Assembly (NCBI RefSeq): GCF_900109135.1
Contig: NZ_FNYT01000003.1
Span: 62,001 to 126,000, forward strand
Origin: Trichococcus ilyis
Lineage (GTDB): Bacteria > Bacillota > Bacilli > Lactobacillales > Aerococcaceae
Reading direction: 5' to 3'
DNA length: 64,000 nt
Part shown: one piece after another, positions 40,051-48,097 of the stretch
Numbering within the stretch: the first letter of the stretch is position 1
Layout of the letters: every line of letters starts with the position of its first letter
Notes under the pieces: generated by a model
Seen by the model: the letters and a program-made list of their open reading frames with translations, nothing else
What the model was told of the DNA's origin: nothing
Databases searched by the model: none
Program-made: the position numbers and the translations under genes

Positions 40051-40797
40051 TCACCACGGTTGGATCGTCGGCCCTATTGTGAATTCACTGACGTTGGTGT
40101 CCTCGGGTTGGTCGATCGCGAAGGCGACCACATTGGCTACACGATCCGGACTGATGCCGTATTGTTTGTAGATGATCCCCATGTCTTTGGCCATCTTGTC
40201 GTCGCTGATGGTCTCCAGCAATTCAGTATTGATCGCGGCCGGGTAGATCGTCGCTGTCCGGATGTTCGTGCCTTCCATCGCGGATTCCATACGCAGCACT
40301 TCCATCAGATCGCGGACCGCCCATTTGGTGGCGCCATAGACCGCTCCGCCCGGATAAGCCTTGAGTCCGGCGACGGACGAGGTGGTGATCACATGGCCAG
40401 ATTTCTGTTTCGTGAATTCCGGCAGGACCGCTTCGATTCCATTCAAAACGCCATTGAGGTTGACGTCCACCATGTCATGCCAGTCTTTTGTCTTAAGCTT
40501 CGACAATGGCGAATTCGGCATCAGACCCGCATTCAGGAAAATGACATCAACCCTGCCGAAATTTTCTTTCGCCAGCTCGACCAATTTTTTGTTGTCCTCG
40601 ATTTTGGTGACGTCCGTGACGTGGTATACAGCCTCCCCGCCGGCTTGGACGATTTCATCCGCCAATCCTCGCAATTTGTCTTCCCTGCGCGCTCCCAGAA
40701 CCAATTTGGCTCCTTTGCTCGCCAGCAGTCGGGCTGTCGCCTCGCCGATCCCTGAAGAAGCACCCGTGATGATCACTACTTTATCCTTGATTGCCAT
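40051..40797 (-). CDS. SDR-family oxidoreductase
   Basis: A 248-residue classical short-chain dehydrogenase. It has Thr-Gly-Ala-Ser-Ser-Gly-Ile-Gly near residue 13, Asn-Ala-Gly near 90, Ser-Ser near 139 and Tyr-Gly-Ala-Thr-Lys near 154. The sequence resembles the YdfG/serine-dehydrogenase-like group that reduces small aldehydes, ketones or hydroxy acids, but substrate is open. The ATG at 40797 has AAAGGA 8 bp upstream; earlier in-frame ATGs lack a site. Single-gene unit. Confidence 0.85.
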   Translation of the reverse strand: MAIKDKVVIITGASSGIGEATARLLASKGAKLVLGARREDKLRGLADEIVQAGGEAVYHVTDVTKIEDNKKLVELAKENFGRVDVIFLNAGLMPNSPLSKLKTKDWHDMVDVNLNGVLNGIEAVLPEFTKQKSGHVITTSSVAGLKAYPGGAVYGATKWAVRDLMEVLRMESAMEGTNIRTATIYPAAINTELLETISDDKMAKDMGIIYKQYGISPDRVANVVAFAIDQPEDTNVSEFTIGPTIQPW

Positions 40798-40999
40798 TTT
40801 CTTCATCCTTTCCGTATTGCCCGGAGTATCCATAAAGATTGAACAGCTGTCTTCTGTTATTTCATCCCTATTATAGCACCGGGTGCCCATTATAGGCTTA
40901 TTTGAACCTTACACCTTAACCTTCAGGTGAAGTCAAGAGCTGACAACCGGAAAAATGGGCCTGCCTGTCCGCACATAAAATCATTTTTTTCCGGCTCAA

Positions 41000-41125
41000 C
41001 TCCGGTAAGGCAAGCTTCGCCGGAGTTGAGTCGGATTCGTTCTGCCCTTCTCCGGGGAGGCTAGCTTCCCCGGAGCTGGCACCCGTTTCCCACACCCACC
41101 TCCGATCAGCCGCCCCTCACCGGAG
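41000..41125. repeat. REP-like palindrome array C (3 units, exactly 50 bp period)
   Basis: Units with left arms at 41000, 41050 and 41100. The first is CTCCGG-N14-CCGGAG inside a longer CTCAACTCC/GGAGTTGAG stem. The 40798-41172 gap contains the SDR promoter region and this array; no gene is seen. Confidence 0.8.
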
Positions 41126-41171
41126 CTGAGTAACATTTTCCAATGAAAGCAAAATTAGCGCCGCGGAAAAA

Positions 41172-42011
41172 TTATTCCCGGTTGAAACTTTTCCGGAACG
41201 CCAATGGGGTGGAACCGTAGCGTCGCTTGAAGCGTTCGATGAAATAGCTCAGATGGTTGAAGCCGACTTGGTAGCAGATTTCGGAAACCGGCAGCTGGGT
41301 GTGCAGCAACAATCCTTTCGCCTGCTGCAGCCGGTAAGCGAGGATGTAGTTCGCCGGCGACAGACCGGTGTATGCCTTAAAGAGCTGTGTGCATTTGTTT
41401 TTGTTGATGTGCCCGTGCGCGCTCAGCTGGGAGACGGTCAGGCCGGTCGCGTAGTGCTGATGGACAAAATCAAGCAAGGTCTGGATGACGGGATCGCGTG
41501 CGGAAGCGGGTTCGGCCGCTTCCGCCTGCACCGTTTCGATCGTTTCCAGGATGAGCAGGTACAACGGTAAAATGATTTTTTCGAAATCCTGCTCCCGTTC
41601 GATTCTGGCCATCCTATCGCTCATCGCAGGGCTGGGCGTACAAAGGCGGTAATCGATTTTGGCTTGTTCGGCCAAGGGCGTCAGAAAGTCCGCCGCAAGT
41701 TTTTCGTTCAGGAAGCGGGCCGAGAAATCGATGCAGAGATAGGACACCCGCTCGTCCAACAGATCCGCCCTGTGCAGACGGCCGCTGTTGATGAACAGGA
41801 GCTCGCCTTTATGCAGCTGGACGCGCTGCTTTTCGACTTGGTAAGCGAATGCCCCTTCGGTCACCCAGACGAGCTGGAATTCCTCGTGCCAGTGCAGTGG
41901 CAGGTTGTCTCCGCGCCGCTTTTCCAGGGTCTTCCGGTAGATTGCGATCGGCTGGCCATCGGTGGCATGCTCGGTCTGTTCTTCGAAGTCGGATTGGATA
42001 AGAAATGTCAA
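41172..42011 (-). CDS. AraC-family transcriptional regulator (cupin sensor)
   Basis: A 279-residue regulator. The N-terminal cupin part has His-Trp-His-Glu-Glu-Phe-Gln-Leu-Val-Trp near 40. The C-terminal double helix-turn-helix includes Gly-His-Ile-Asn-Lys-Asn-Lys and Glu-Ile-Cys-Tyr-Gln-Val-Gly-Phe-Asn-His-Leu-Ser-Tyr-Phe. The TTG at 42011 follows AAAGGAG at 8 bp; upstream codons read through the divergent promoter and are rejected. Divergent to the EamA transporter (132 bp), which it probably controls. Confidence 0.87.
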   Translation of the reverse strand: MTFLIQSDFEEQTEHATDGQPIAIYRKTLEKRRGDNLPLHWHEEFQLVWVTEGAFAYQVEKQRVQLHKGELLFINSGRLHRADLLDERVSYLCIDFSARFLNEKLAADFLTPLAEQAKIDYRLCTPSPAMSDRMARIEREQDFEKIILPLYLLILETIETVQAEAAEPASARDPVIQTLLDFVHQHYATGLTVSQLSAHGHINKNKCTQLFKAYTGLSPANYILAYRLQQAKGLLLHTQLPVSEICYQVGFNHLSYFIERFKRRYGSTPLAFRKSFNRE

Positions 42012-42143
42012 AAAAACCACTCCTTTACATAATAATGATGAAAACAAGGCGGATAGTGGTAGCGGCGCAACGTTTTTCCTCATTATAATAACATAACTGC
42101 TGTTTTTCGGTGAGCAATTAGACATTCTGGAGGCGTTTCGATC

Positions 42144-43082
42144 ATGACTGACAAAAATAAAGGGTTCTTCTATGCGATCGCGGGGTCCCTGCTGTGGGGG
42201 GCTTCGGGGACGGTCGCGCAATATTTTTTCGAAAATAATGCCGTGGCGACGGAGTGGGTGGTCGGCGTCCGGCTGTCGACTGCCGGGTTGCTGCTGTTGG
42301 TCTGGTGCCTGCTGACGATTCCGCGCGAAGTGGCCGGGATTTTCAGAAGTCCGGCCGATTTTCTGCAAGTGCTGCTGTTCGGCTTGCTGGGCGTTCTGCC
42401 TTCGCAATTCACCTATTTCATGGCGATCCGCCTGGGCAATGCGCCGACTGCGACCATCCTGCAATTTTTGAGTCCGTTGTTCATTTTGGTGTACCTTTCC
42501 GTCCGCCATGCCCGGCTGCCCCGCCGGATCGACTTTCTTTCGATTGCGCTGGCGCTGTCAGGCACCTACTTGCTGGTGACGCGCGGACAGTGGAACCAGC
42601 TGGCGCTCTCGCCCCGCGCGCTGTTCTGGGGCGTGCTCGCGGGAGTCAGCGCGGCTTTGTACACGCTGCTGCCCGGAAAACTGCTCAAGCATTTCGACGC
42701 CAAAGTCGTGACCGGCGTCGCGATGGTGCTGTCGGGGAGTGCCTTCCTGCCGGTGTTGGCGCGGACCGAGTTGCCGGAAATGACCCGGAACAGCTGGTTT
42801 TCCCTGGCCTTCATCGTCGTCGGGGGTACGATGTTCGCTTATCTCTTCTATATCCAGAGCCTGAAGTACATCGCGCCGAGCACCACCAGCATGCTGAGCG
42901 CCTTTGAACCGATGACGGCCACCATCCTTTCGGTCGTCTTCCTCGGCACCGCGTTCGGCATCCCGGAAATCGTCGGCTCGCTGCTGATCGTTTCGGTAAC
43001 CTTCCTGCAGGCGCTGCCTGCGAAGTATCTGCTGGGGCGGCGCCGGGGAGTTGGCGGGCGCACCGAGGAATCGGCGGACTGA
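42144..43082 (+). CDS. EamA/DMT-family transporter
   Basis: A 312-residue membrane protein with ten predicted helices in two EamA repeats (about residues 8-140 and 155-290). It has Gly-Ser-Leu-Leu-Trp-Gly-Ala-Ser-Gly-Thr at the first helix and Pro-x3-Ser-x-Leu-Ser-Ala-Phe-Glu-Pro in the last third. Family members export or import metabolites such as amino acids; the substrate is unknown. GGAGG site. G+C-rich compared with the defence island. Divergent AraC regulator upstream. Confidence 0.88.
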   Translation: MTDKNKGFFYAIAGSLLWGASGTVAQYFFENNAVATEWVVGVRLSTAGLLLLVWCLLTIPREVAGIFRSPADFLQVLLFGLLGVLPSQFTYFMAIRLGNAPTATILQFLSPLFILVYLSVRHARLPRRIDFLSIALALSGTYLLVTRGQWNQLALSPRALFWGVLAGVSAALYTLLPGKLLKHFDAKVVTGVAMVLSGSAFLPVLARTELPEMTRNSWFSLAFIVVGGTMFAYLFYIQSLKYIAPSTTSMLSAFEPMTATILSVVFLGTAFGIPEIVGSLLIVSVTFLQALPAKYLLGRRRGVGGRTEESAD

Positions 43083-43100
43083 GCGAATGTCTGTCTGGGT

Positions 43101-43138
43101 CAAAATTCCCGGTAAGGTGGCGCTCGCCGGGAATTTGA
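43101..43138. repeat. Single REP-like palindrome
   Basis: AAATTCCCGG-N14-CCGGGAATTT. The loop resembles unit 1 of array C (TAAGG...GC.TCG). It follows the EamA stop and may act as its transcript end. Confidence 0.6.
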
Positions 43139-43215
43139 CGGACTGAATCAATGTTACCGGTGATTCGGTTGTCCGATTCTTCCTGGTAATAGGACAACAA
43201 TGGTATGATATGGTA

Positions 43216-43253
43216 CAGAAAAAGCATCGGCGGACTTCCCGATGCTTTTTCTG
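43216..43253 (-). terminator. Terminator of the flavodoxin gene
   Basis: CAGAAAAAGCATCGG / CCGATGCTTTTTCTG stem with a short loop, immediately after the flavodoxin stop. Confidence 0.88.
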
Positions 43254-43259
43254 ATTGTA

Positions 43260-43793
43260 TTATCGGATTCTTCCGAGCCAATCCGTTACTTTCCGCGAGA
43301 CATTCTTCGATCGGGCATCGAGAATCCACAGCCCTTCCGACATTTTTGCGCCTTTGACCCTACCGCGCAGATCGGCCATCGCACCCGCTGTCGAGCTGCC
43401 GCCGCTGGTGAAAAAGGCCGCGACCTTTTTGCCGGCCAGGCTGTTTTCCTCCAGCCATTTCTGCAAAGGCAACGCGCTGTCCCCGTACCAAATCGGGGAA
43501 CCGATGAACAGCGTATCGTAGTCACCCAACCGGATGGGCATCGGCTGCACATCCGGCAAGGTCCCCGAACCGCGCTGCTCCTGCACCAATTCTGTGACGC
43601 GGGTATAGCTTTGAGGATACGGCTCCGCCGTCCGGATTTCGAACAGGTCGCCTCCGGTTTGTCTGCGGATCTCTTCCGCGACTTTCTTGGTGTTGCCGCT
43701 CAAGGAATAGAAGACGATGGCCGTTTTGCCGCCTGCACTGCCGCCACTGCTTGAGTCTGCTGAAAACGAATGTGATTCCCCCACTTTTCCCAT
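43260..43793 (-). CDS. Flavodoxin-family protein
   Basis: A 177-residue flavodoxin-like protein. The FMN phosphate loop is Tyr-Ser-Leu-Ser-Gly-Asn-Thr-Lys-Lys-Val near residue 29, and the later loops are Gly-Ser-Pro-Ile-Trp-Tyr-Gly and Phe-Phe-Thr-Ser-Gly-Gly-Ser. The first ~20 residues are Ser/Gly-rich and not part of the fold. It probably carries electrons or reduces quinone-like substrates. GGAAGG site before the ATG. Confidence 0.85.
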   Translation of the reverse strand: MGKVGESHSFSADSSSGGSAGGKTAIVFYSLSGNTKKVAEEIRRQTGGDLFEIRTAEPYPQSYTRVTELVQEQRGSGTLPDVQPMPIRLGDYDTLFIGSPIWYGDSALPLQKWLEENSLAGKKVAAFFTSGGSSTAGAMADLRGRVKGAKMSEGLWILDARSKNVSRKVTDWLGRIR

Positions 43794-43851
43794 GCATGAT
43801 CATCCTTCCGTTGTTGTTGAAATAAGCATACACCTTCGAGTGGACTTCATG

Positions 43852-44298
43852 TCAATGCAGATAGTCAACTTTCTTTAATACCAGCGGCGTGACGGTCCCT
43901 TCGAAGAACGGGATCGGTTCTCCAATGATTTTGCCGCCCATTCTGCAGATCATTTTGACGGTGATTTCCCTTGCTTCCATATGGATTTCGTCGACTTGTT
44001 GGCTGGAGAACAGGTCATCCAGAGAAAAACGAGCCAGCTTGGTGCCGATCTGCAACCCTCTGTGAGTCGGATCCGTCACAAATCTGCCCCAATGCACTTG
44101 CTTGTCTTCCTCCCATGCCGCAACCGCACCCACAAGAACATCATCCAGAACTGCGCACCACCACTGCGGCGACTTTTCGTCCGGCAACGGTATGCCTTCT
44201 GACGGAATTTTTTGCTCGCCGTGGAAAGTTTCAACCTGCAGGCGAAGGATTTCCTCCATATCATCGGCAGTCGCTTTCCTCAAAGACAGTTTGTTCAT
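43852..44298 (-). CDS. GNAT-family N-acetyltransferase
   Basis: A 148-residue acetyltransferase. The N-terminal strand and helix are Leu-Ser-Leu-Arg-Lys-Ala-Thr-Ala-Asp-Asp-Met. Acetyl-CoA-binding motif A is seen as Val-Thr-Asp-Pro-x-His-Arg-Gly-Leu-Gln-Ile-Gly-Thr-Lys-Leu near 92. Substrate is unknown. The ATG at 44298 has AGGTG; a longer frame to 44391 lacks a site. Confidence 0.85.
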   Translation of the reverse strand: MNKLSLRKATADDMEEILRLQVETFHGEQKIPSEGIPLPDEKSPQWWCAVLDDVLVGAVAAWEEDKQVHWGRFVTDPTHRGLQIGTKLARFSLDDLFSSQQVDEIHMEAREITVKMICRMGGKIIGEPIPFFEGTVTPLVLKKVDYLH

Positions 44299-44425
44299 AT
44301 TTTTCGGCACCTCAATTTGTTCAATTTTCGAATATGACTTCGAGTATAAGCTATTTACGGAATTTGAACAATAGGCACTGAACAACACCAAACACCCTGC
44401 CAGCAGAGGTGCCTCACATGTTTTC

Positions 44426-45229
44426 TTAAGGCTGTTTGCCGATATAGGCCAGGATGCCGCCGTCGACGTACAGCACGTGGCCGTTCACGAAATCCGAAGC
44501 GCTGGACGCCAGGAAAATCGATGGGCCGGCCAAGTCGATCGGTTCCCCCCAGCGTTCGGCCGGCGTGCGGCCGACGATGAATTGATCGAATGGGTGGCGT
44601 TCCCCGTTCTCCTGCAGTTCGCGCAGCGGTGCGGTTTGCGGCGTTGCGATGTAGCCGGGTCCGATGCCGTTGCATTGGATGTTGAATTGGCCGTATTCGG
44701 AAGCGATGTTCTTCGTCAGCATCTTCAGCCCGCCTTTAGCGGCTGCATAGGCGCTGACAGTTTCGCGACCCAATTCGCTCATCATCGAACAGATGTTGAT
44801 GATCTTGCCGCTGCGTTTTGCGATCATATCCGGCAGCACGGCTTTGGCCATGATAAACGGCGCAGTCAAGTCGATGTCGATGACTTGGCGGAAGTCGGCC
44901 ACGTCCATCTCGATCATCGGCGTGCGTTTGATGATGCCAGCGTTATTGACTAGAATATCCACCGATCCGACGTCCTCTTTGATCTGTTTAATCATAGCTT
45001 GCACGCCCGGTTCGTCGGTCACGTCGCAGACATAGCCGCGCGCTTCGATGCCGATCGCTTTGTAGTTGGCGATCCCGTCGTCCACCGATTTTTGGTCCAA
45101 ATTATTGAAAACGATCGTCGCGCCTGCGGCAGCCAACGATTTCGCGATTTCGAAACCGATCCCGTACACGGCACCTGTGATCAGTGCCACTTTTCCGTCC
45201 AGGCGGAACATATCCATGTTGAAGTCCAT
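44426..45229 (-). CDS. kduD: 2-dehydro-3-deoxy-D-gluconate 5-dehydrogenase (KduD)
   Basis: An SDR of 267 residues. It has Thr-Gly-Ala-Val-Tyr-Gly-Ile-Gly near 18, Asn-Asn-Ala-Gly-Ile-Ile-Lys-Arg near 95 and Ser-Ala-Tyr-Ala-Ala-Ala-Lys near 162. KduD reduces 2,5-diketo-3-deoxygluconate to 2-keto-3-deoxygluconate, the step after KduI, whose gene is directly upstream (27 bp). The Gly-Val-His-type tail of gluconate 5-dehydrogenases is similar, so that activity is an alternative. Last gene of the uronate run. Confidence 0.88.
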   Translation of the reverse strand: MDFNMDMFRLDGKVALITGAVYGIGFEIAKSLAAAGATIVFNNLDQKSVDDGIANYKAIGIEARGYVCDVTDEPGVQAMIKQIKEDVGSVDILVNNAGIIKRTPMIEMDVADFRQVIDIDLTAPFIMAKAVLPDMIAKRSGKIINICSMMSELGRETVSAYAAAKGGLKMLTKNIASEYGQFNIQCNGIGPGYIATPQTAPLRELQENGERHPFDQFIVGRTPAERWGEPIDLAGPSIFLASSASDFVNGHVLYVDGGILAYIGKQP

Positions 45230-45256
45230 ATCTTTATCCCTCTTTCTTGTTTCCGT

Positions 45257-46096
45257 TTATTTTAATTGGTCCATCGGAACCATATCCATATCGGTGTACG
45301 TTATGTTTTCGCCGCACATCGCCCAGATGAATGAGTAATTGCTGGTCCCTACGCCTGAGTGGATGGACCAGCTCGGTGAAATCGCAGCCTGTTCATTACC
45401 CATGACCAAGTGCTTCGTTTCATCCGGTTTGCCCATCATATGGAAGATGCGCGTGTCTTTTTGCATGTCAAAATAGACATAGGCTTCCATCCGGCGTTCG
45501 TGCGTATGCGTCGGCATCGTGTTCCAAGCGCTGCCCGGCTCCAAAATCGTGTAGCCCATCTGCAGCTGGCAGCTTTCGCACACATTAGGATGGATGTATT
45601 GGTAGATTTTGCGTTGATTCAGCGTCAATGGTTCCCCGGTTTCCATCGGCTTGATGCTGTCGATGCTGATTTTTACGTTCGGATGTTTGTGGTGCGCCGG
45701 CACGGAGCTGACGTAGAATTTGGCCGGATTGGCGGCATCCTCGGACGTGAAGACGACTTGGCGCGTCCCTTTGCCGATGTAGTATCCGTCTTGTTCTTTC
45801 ATCGCTTCTTTTTGGCCGTCGATTTCGATGAAGCCCGGTCCGCCGATGTTGATGACGCCCATTTCGCGGCGCTCGAGGAAGTAGTCGACGCCCAATTCCT
45901 TGTCGAGGACGATCTCCAATGCTTTATCGGTTGGCGTGACGCCGCCGAAGATCATGCGGTCATTGTGCGTGTACGTCAGGCGGATTACGCCCGGTACGAA
46001 TACTTGCTCGACCAGAAATTCCTTGCGCAGTTGTTCTGTCGAATAATGACGGATATCCTCCGGACTGTGTGTGTAACGTGTTTCCATGTTTTGCAT
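45257..46096 (-). CDS. kduI: 5-dehydro-4-deoxy-D-glucuronate isomerase (KduI)
   Basis: A 279-residue cupin isomerase. The metal site lies in Pro-Thr-His-Thr-His-Glu-Arg-Arg-Met-Glu-Ala-Tyr-Val-Tyr-Phe near 195-210, plus His in Ser-Trp-Ser-Ile-His-Ser-Gly-Val-Gly. It converts 4-deoxy-L-threo-5-hexosulose uronate, the spontaneous product of unsaturated uronates, to 2,5-diketo-3-deoxygluconate. The ATG at 46096 has AAAGGGG. Lies between kdgA and kduD. Confidence 0.93.
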   Translation of the reverse strand: MQNMETRYTHSPEDIRHYSTEQLRKEFLVEQVFVPGVIRLTYTHNDRMIFGGVTPTDKALEIVLDKELGVDYFLERREMGVINIGGPGFIEIDGQKEAMKEQDGYYIGKGTRQVVFTSEDAANPAKFYVSSVPAHHKHPNVKISIDSIKPMETGEPLTLNQRKIYQYIHPNVCESCQLQMGYTILEPGSAWNTMPTHTHERRMEAYVYFDMQKDTRIFHMMGKPDETKHLVMGNEQAAISPSWSIHSGVGTSNYSFIWAMCGENITYTDMDMVPMDQLK

Positions 46097-46146
46097 GTGA
46101 TGATCCCCTTTGTTTTGTATTTCGGCTTGCTTGATTGATGAAGATA

Positions 46147-46794
46147 TTATTGCCCTTTGATCTCGGCAAACTTGTCCGCATACTGCCTTGCCACTTCGGT
46201 CACTTTGGCGAAGTCGCCGGTTGCTGCGGGCGCCAGCAGGTTGCCGCCGACGCCGACCGCGATGACGCCTGCATCGAACCATTCCTGCATGTTCGCTAGA
46301 CTGACGCCGCCTGTCGGCATCAGGTTCAGGTGCGGCATCGGCGCTTTGAAACCGGAAATGATGCTTGGTCCGTAGGCGCTGCCCGGGAACAGTTTGATGA
46401 TGTCGGCGCCGCTCTTCAGTGCTTCCTTCATTTCCGTGATCGTCATGCAGCCCGGCAGATACGGAATCTGGTACAGGTTGCAGAGCTCGGCTGTCTCCTT
46501 GTCGAAGTTCGGGCTGACGATGAACTCGGCACCGGCCAGGATCGCCAGGCGGGCGGTGATGGCATCCAAGACCGTCCCGGCTCCGACCACGACTTCGGGT
46601 TGGTCCTTATACACTGCCGCCAGTTCGCGGATGACTTCATCCGCATTCGGCACCGTGAACGTCAATTCGATGCCGTTCAGCCCGCCCGCGACGATCGCGT
46701 GGCTGGCCTGCAGCGCTTCTTCCTTCGTGGCGCCGCGGACGACCGCCACGACCCCAGTTTTTTCCAAACGATTCAAAATAGCTACGCGTTTCAT
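46147..46794 (-). CDS. kdgA: 2-dehydro-3-deoxy-phosphogluconate aldolase (KdgA-type)
   Basis: A 215-residue class I aldolase. It has Val-Ala-Val-Val-Arg-Gly near 17, Val-Gly-Ala-Gly-Thr-Val near 72, and the Schiff-base lysine in Ile-Ile-Lys-Leu-Phe-Pro-Gly near 135. It splits KDPG to pyruvate and glyceraldehyde-3-P. A kinase for KDG is needed before it and is not in the window. The ATG at 46794 has AAAGGGG. Confidence 0.9.
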   Translation of the reverse strand: MKRVAILNRLEKTGVVAVVRGATKEEALQASHAIVAGGLNGIELTFTVPNADEVIRELAAVYKDQPEVVVGAGTVLDAITARLAILAGAEFIVSPNFDKETAELCNLYQIPYLPGCMTITEMKEALKSGADIIKLFPGSAYGPSIISGFKAPMPHLNLMPTGGVSLANMQEWFDAGVIAVGVGGNLLAPAATGDFAKVTEVARQYADKFAEIKGQ

Positions 46795-46819
46795 CCGTTT
46801 CCCCTTTTCTGATGTTCGA

Positions 46820-47131
46820 TTATAATTCAAAAACCTGCACCAGTTCCTTCGATACCGGTGAGTCATCCGGATTGGTTTCCATGATGTCGGCCATGTAGTG
46901 CCACCATTTTTGGTTGATGGCGGTGGCGGCCGTGCCGCTCCAGCGCGCTTCGTCCTCGATTTCGAGATAGCCGAACAGCTCGCTCGACTCCGGATCGAGG
47001 AAGATCGAATACTGGCCAGCCCCGTGCTCCTTCAGCATCGTGCGCATTTCCGGCCACAGTTCGTCGTGGCGGCGCCGGTATTCTTCGTGCTGATCGGGAT
47101 AGATTTTCATGGCGAATGCCTTCTTGATCAT
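46820..47131 (-). CDS. rhaM: L-rhamnose mutarotase-like protein
   Basis: A 103-residue ferredoxin-like-fold protein. Matching features are Met-Lys-Ile-Tyr-Pro-Asp-Gln-His-Glu-Glu-Tyr-Arg-Arg-Arg-His near the N-terminus, His in that helix, Phe-Gly-Tyr-Leu-Glu-Ile and Trp-Trp-His-Tyr-Met near 77. RhaM interconverts rhamnopyranose anomers. It fits a locus that releases rhamnose from rhamnogalacturonan, although no rhamnose isomerase or kinase is present in the window. ATG at 47131. Confidence 0.88.
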   Translation of the reverse strand: MIKKAFAMKIYPDQHEEYRRRHDELWPEMRTMLKEHGAGQYSIFLDPESSELFGYLEIEDEARWSGTAATAINQKWWHYMADIMETNPDDSPVSKELVQVFEL

Positions 47132-47158
47132 GCCTTCCCTCCTCTGCAATGCCTGAAC

Positions 47159-48058
47159 TCAGGCTTCAAAATGCTCATAGTGGATTTTCTGGTTTTCCTT
47201 GTTTTTCGCCAAAAATTCTTTCGGCGTCATGCTGAATTCCTTCTTGAACGCCTTCAGGAAATGCGGGTACGAAGCGAAGCCGCATTGATTATAGACGACG
47301 TTCGAACTCTGATAAGTCTTCAGCAGTTGTTTCGCATAAAGCAGCTTCTTCTTCATCACGAACTGATGGAAAGTGAAGCCCGTATGTTTCTTGAACTCGC
47401 GCGTGATGTAATATTTGCTGATGAAGAAATTCTTCTCCATCTCCTCCAGCGTCAACGGATTGCTCAAGTTCGCGGAAATGTAGTCGATCATCTGCTCGAT
47501 CCGCTCATTCTGCAAAACGACTTTCGGCTCCTCCTCATTCTCCTCCGACTGCACTAGCTGATTCAGGAACAACAAGTATTCGATCAGGTTCTGCTCATAC
47601 TTGATGTCCGACCCGTAGATCGATGCATCCGGCTGATGGTCGATGAAGGAAAGCTTTTGCCGCAGCAAATCAGCATCGATCTTCAGGACTTTGCTGCGGC
47701 GTTCGCCGCCCCCGCTGAAACAGTCCTCCAGATTCGTCCATTTCGTGGAACTGCCCTGCAGAAATTCCGGCGTCAAAAAGATGTAGACCCGTTCGCAGAA
47801 GTCCGTGTTCTGCTTGACGATCCGGTGCAGATCATTGTAATGGATGAGGAGAATCGTCCCCGCTTCGATATCGAACTGTTTGCCATCCAGATAGAACGTC
47901 GCTTCCCCCGCCAACGTCGCATGCACCTCATAATAGTCATGGTAGTGGTAGAGCGTCTTCTCCTGGCTGATGACATCCTTCACGTGATAGACCTCGTACT
48001 GATCCGAAGCCATCGTATTCACGTTTGAGGACTTTTTAAGTTGTTTATCCGTATCCAT
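47159..48058 (-). CDS. AraC-family transcriptional regulator of the uronate operon
   Basis: A 299-residue regulator. The N-terminal cupin has His-Tyr-His-Asp-Tyr-Tyr-Glu-Val near 38. The C-terminal HTH pair includes Phe-Phe-Ile-Ser-Lys-Tyr-Tyr-Ile-Thr-Arg-Glu-Phe-Lys and Gln-Cys-Gly-Phe-Ala-Ser-Tyr-Pro-His-Phe-Leu-Lys-Ala-Phe-Lys. It sits inside the operon between the isomerase-like gene and rhaM, so it probably activates it in response to a pathway sugar. The ATG at 48058 has GAGGAG. Confidence 0.88.
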   Translation of the reverse strand: MDTDKQLKKSSNVNTMASDQYEVYHVKDVISQEKTLYHYHDYYEVHATLAGEATFYLDGKQFDIEAGTILLIHYNDLHRIVKQNTDFCERVYIFLTPEFLQGSSTKWTNLEDCFSGGGERRSKVLKIDADLLRQKLSFIDHQPDASIYGSDIKYEQNLIEYLLFLNQLVQSEENEEEPKVVLQNERIEQMIDYISANLSNPLTLEEMEKNFFISKYYITREFKKHTGFTFHQFVMKKKLLYAKQLLKTYQSSNVVYNQCGFASYPHFLKAFKKEFSMTPKEFLAKNKENQKIHYEHFEA

Positions 48059-48097
48059 GGCAATTCTCCTCACCTATTCTTGCGTGTTTCTTCTATA

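Noticed and set aside
36891-41125. Regular 50-bp spacing could suggest CRISPR arrays.
   Set aside because: The repeated unit is a diverged palindrome, only three units per array, spacers are not of protospacer type and no cas genes are present.
42012-42509. Longer AraC protein starting at 42509.
   Set aside because: The extra 166 codons run antisense through the EamA gene start and have low-complexity Gln/Arg composition; TTG at 42011 has a good ribosome site.
46097-46282. Longer KduI starting at 46282.
   Set aside because: The extension is Arg-rich, lies over the end of kdgA and has no ribosome site; ATG at 46096 matches family length.
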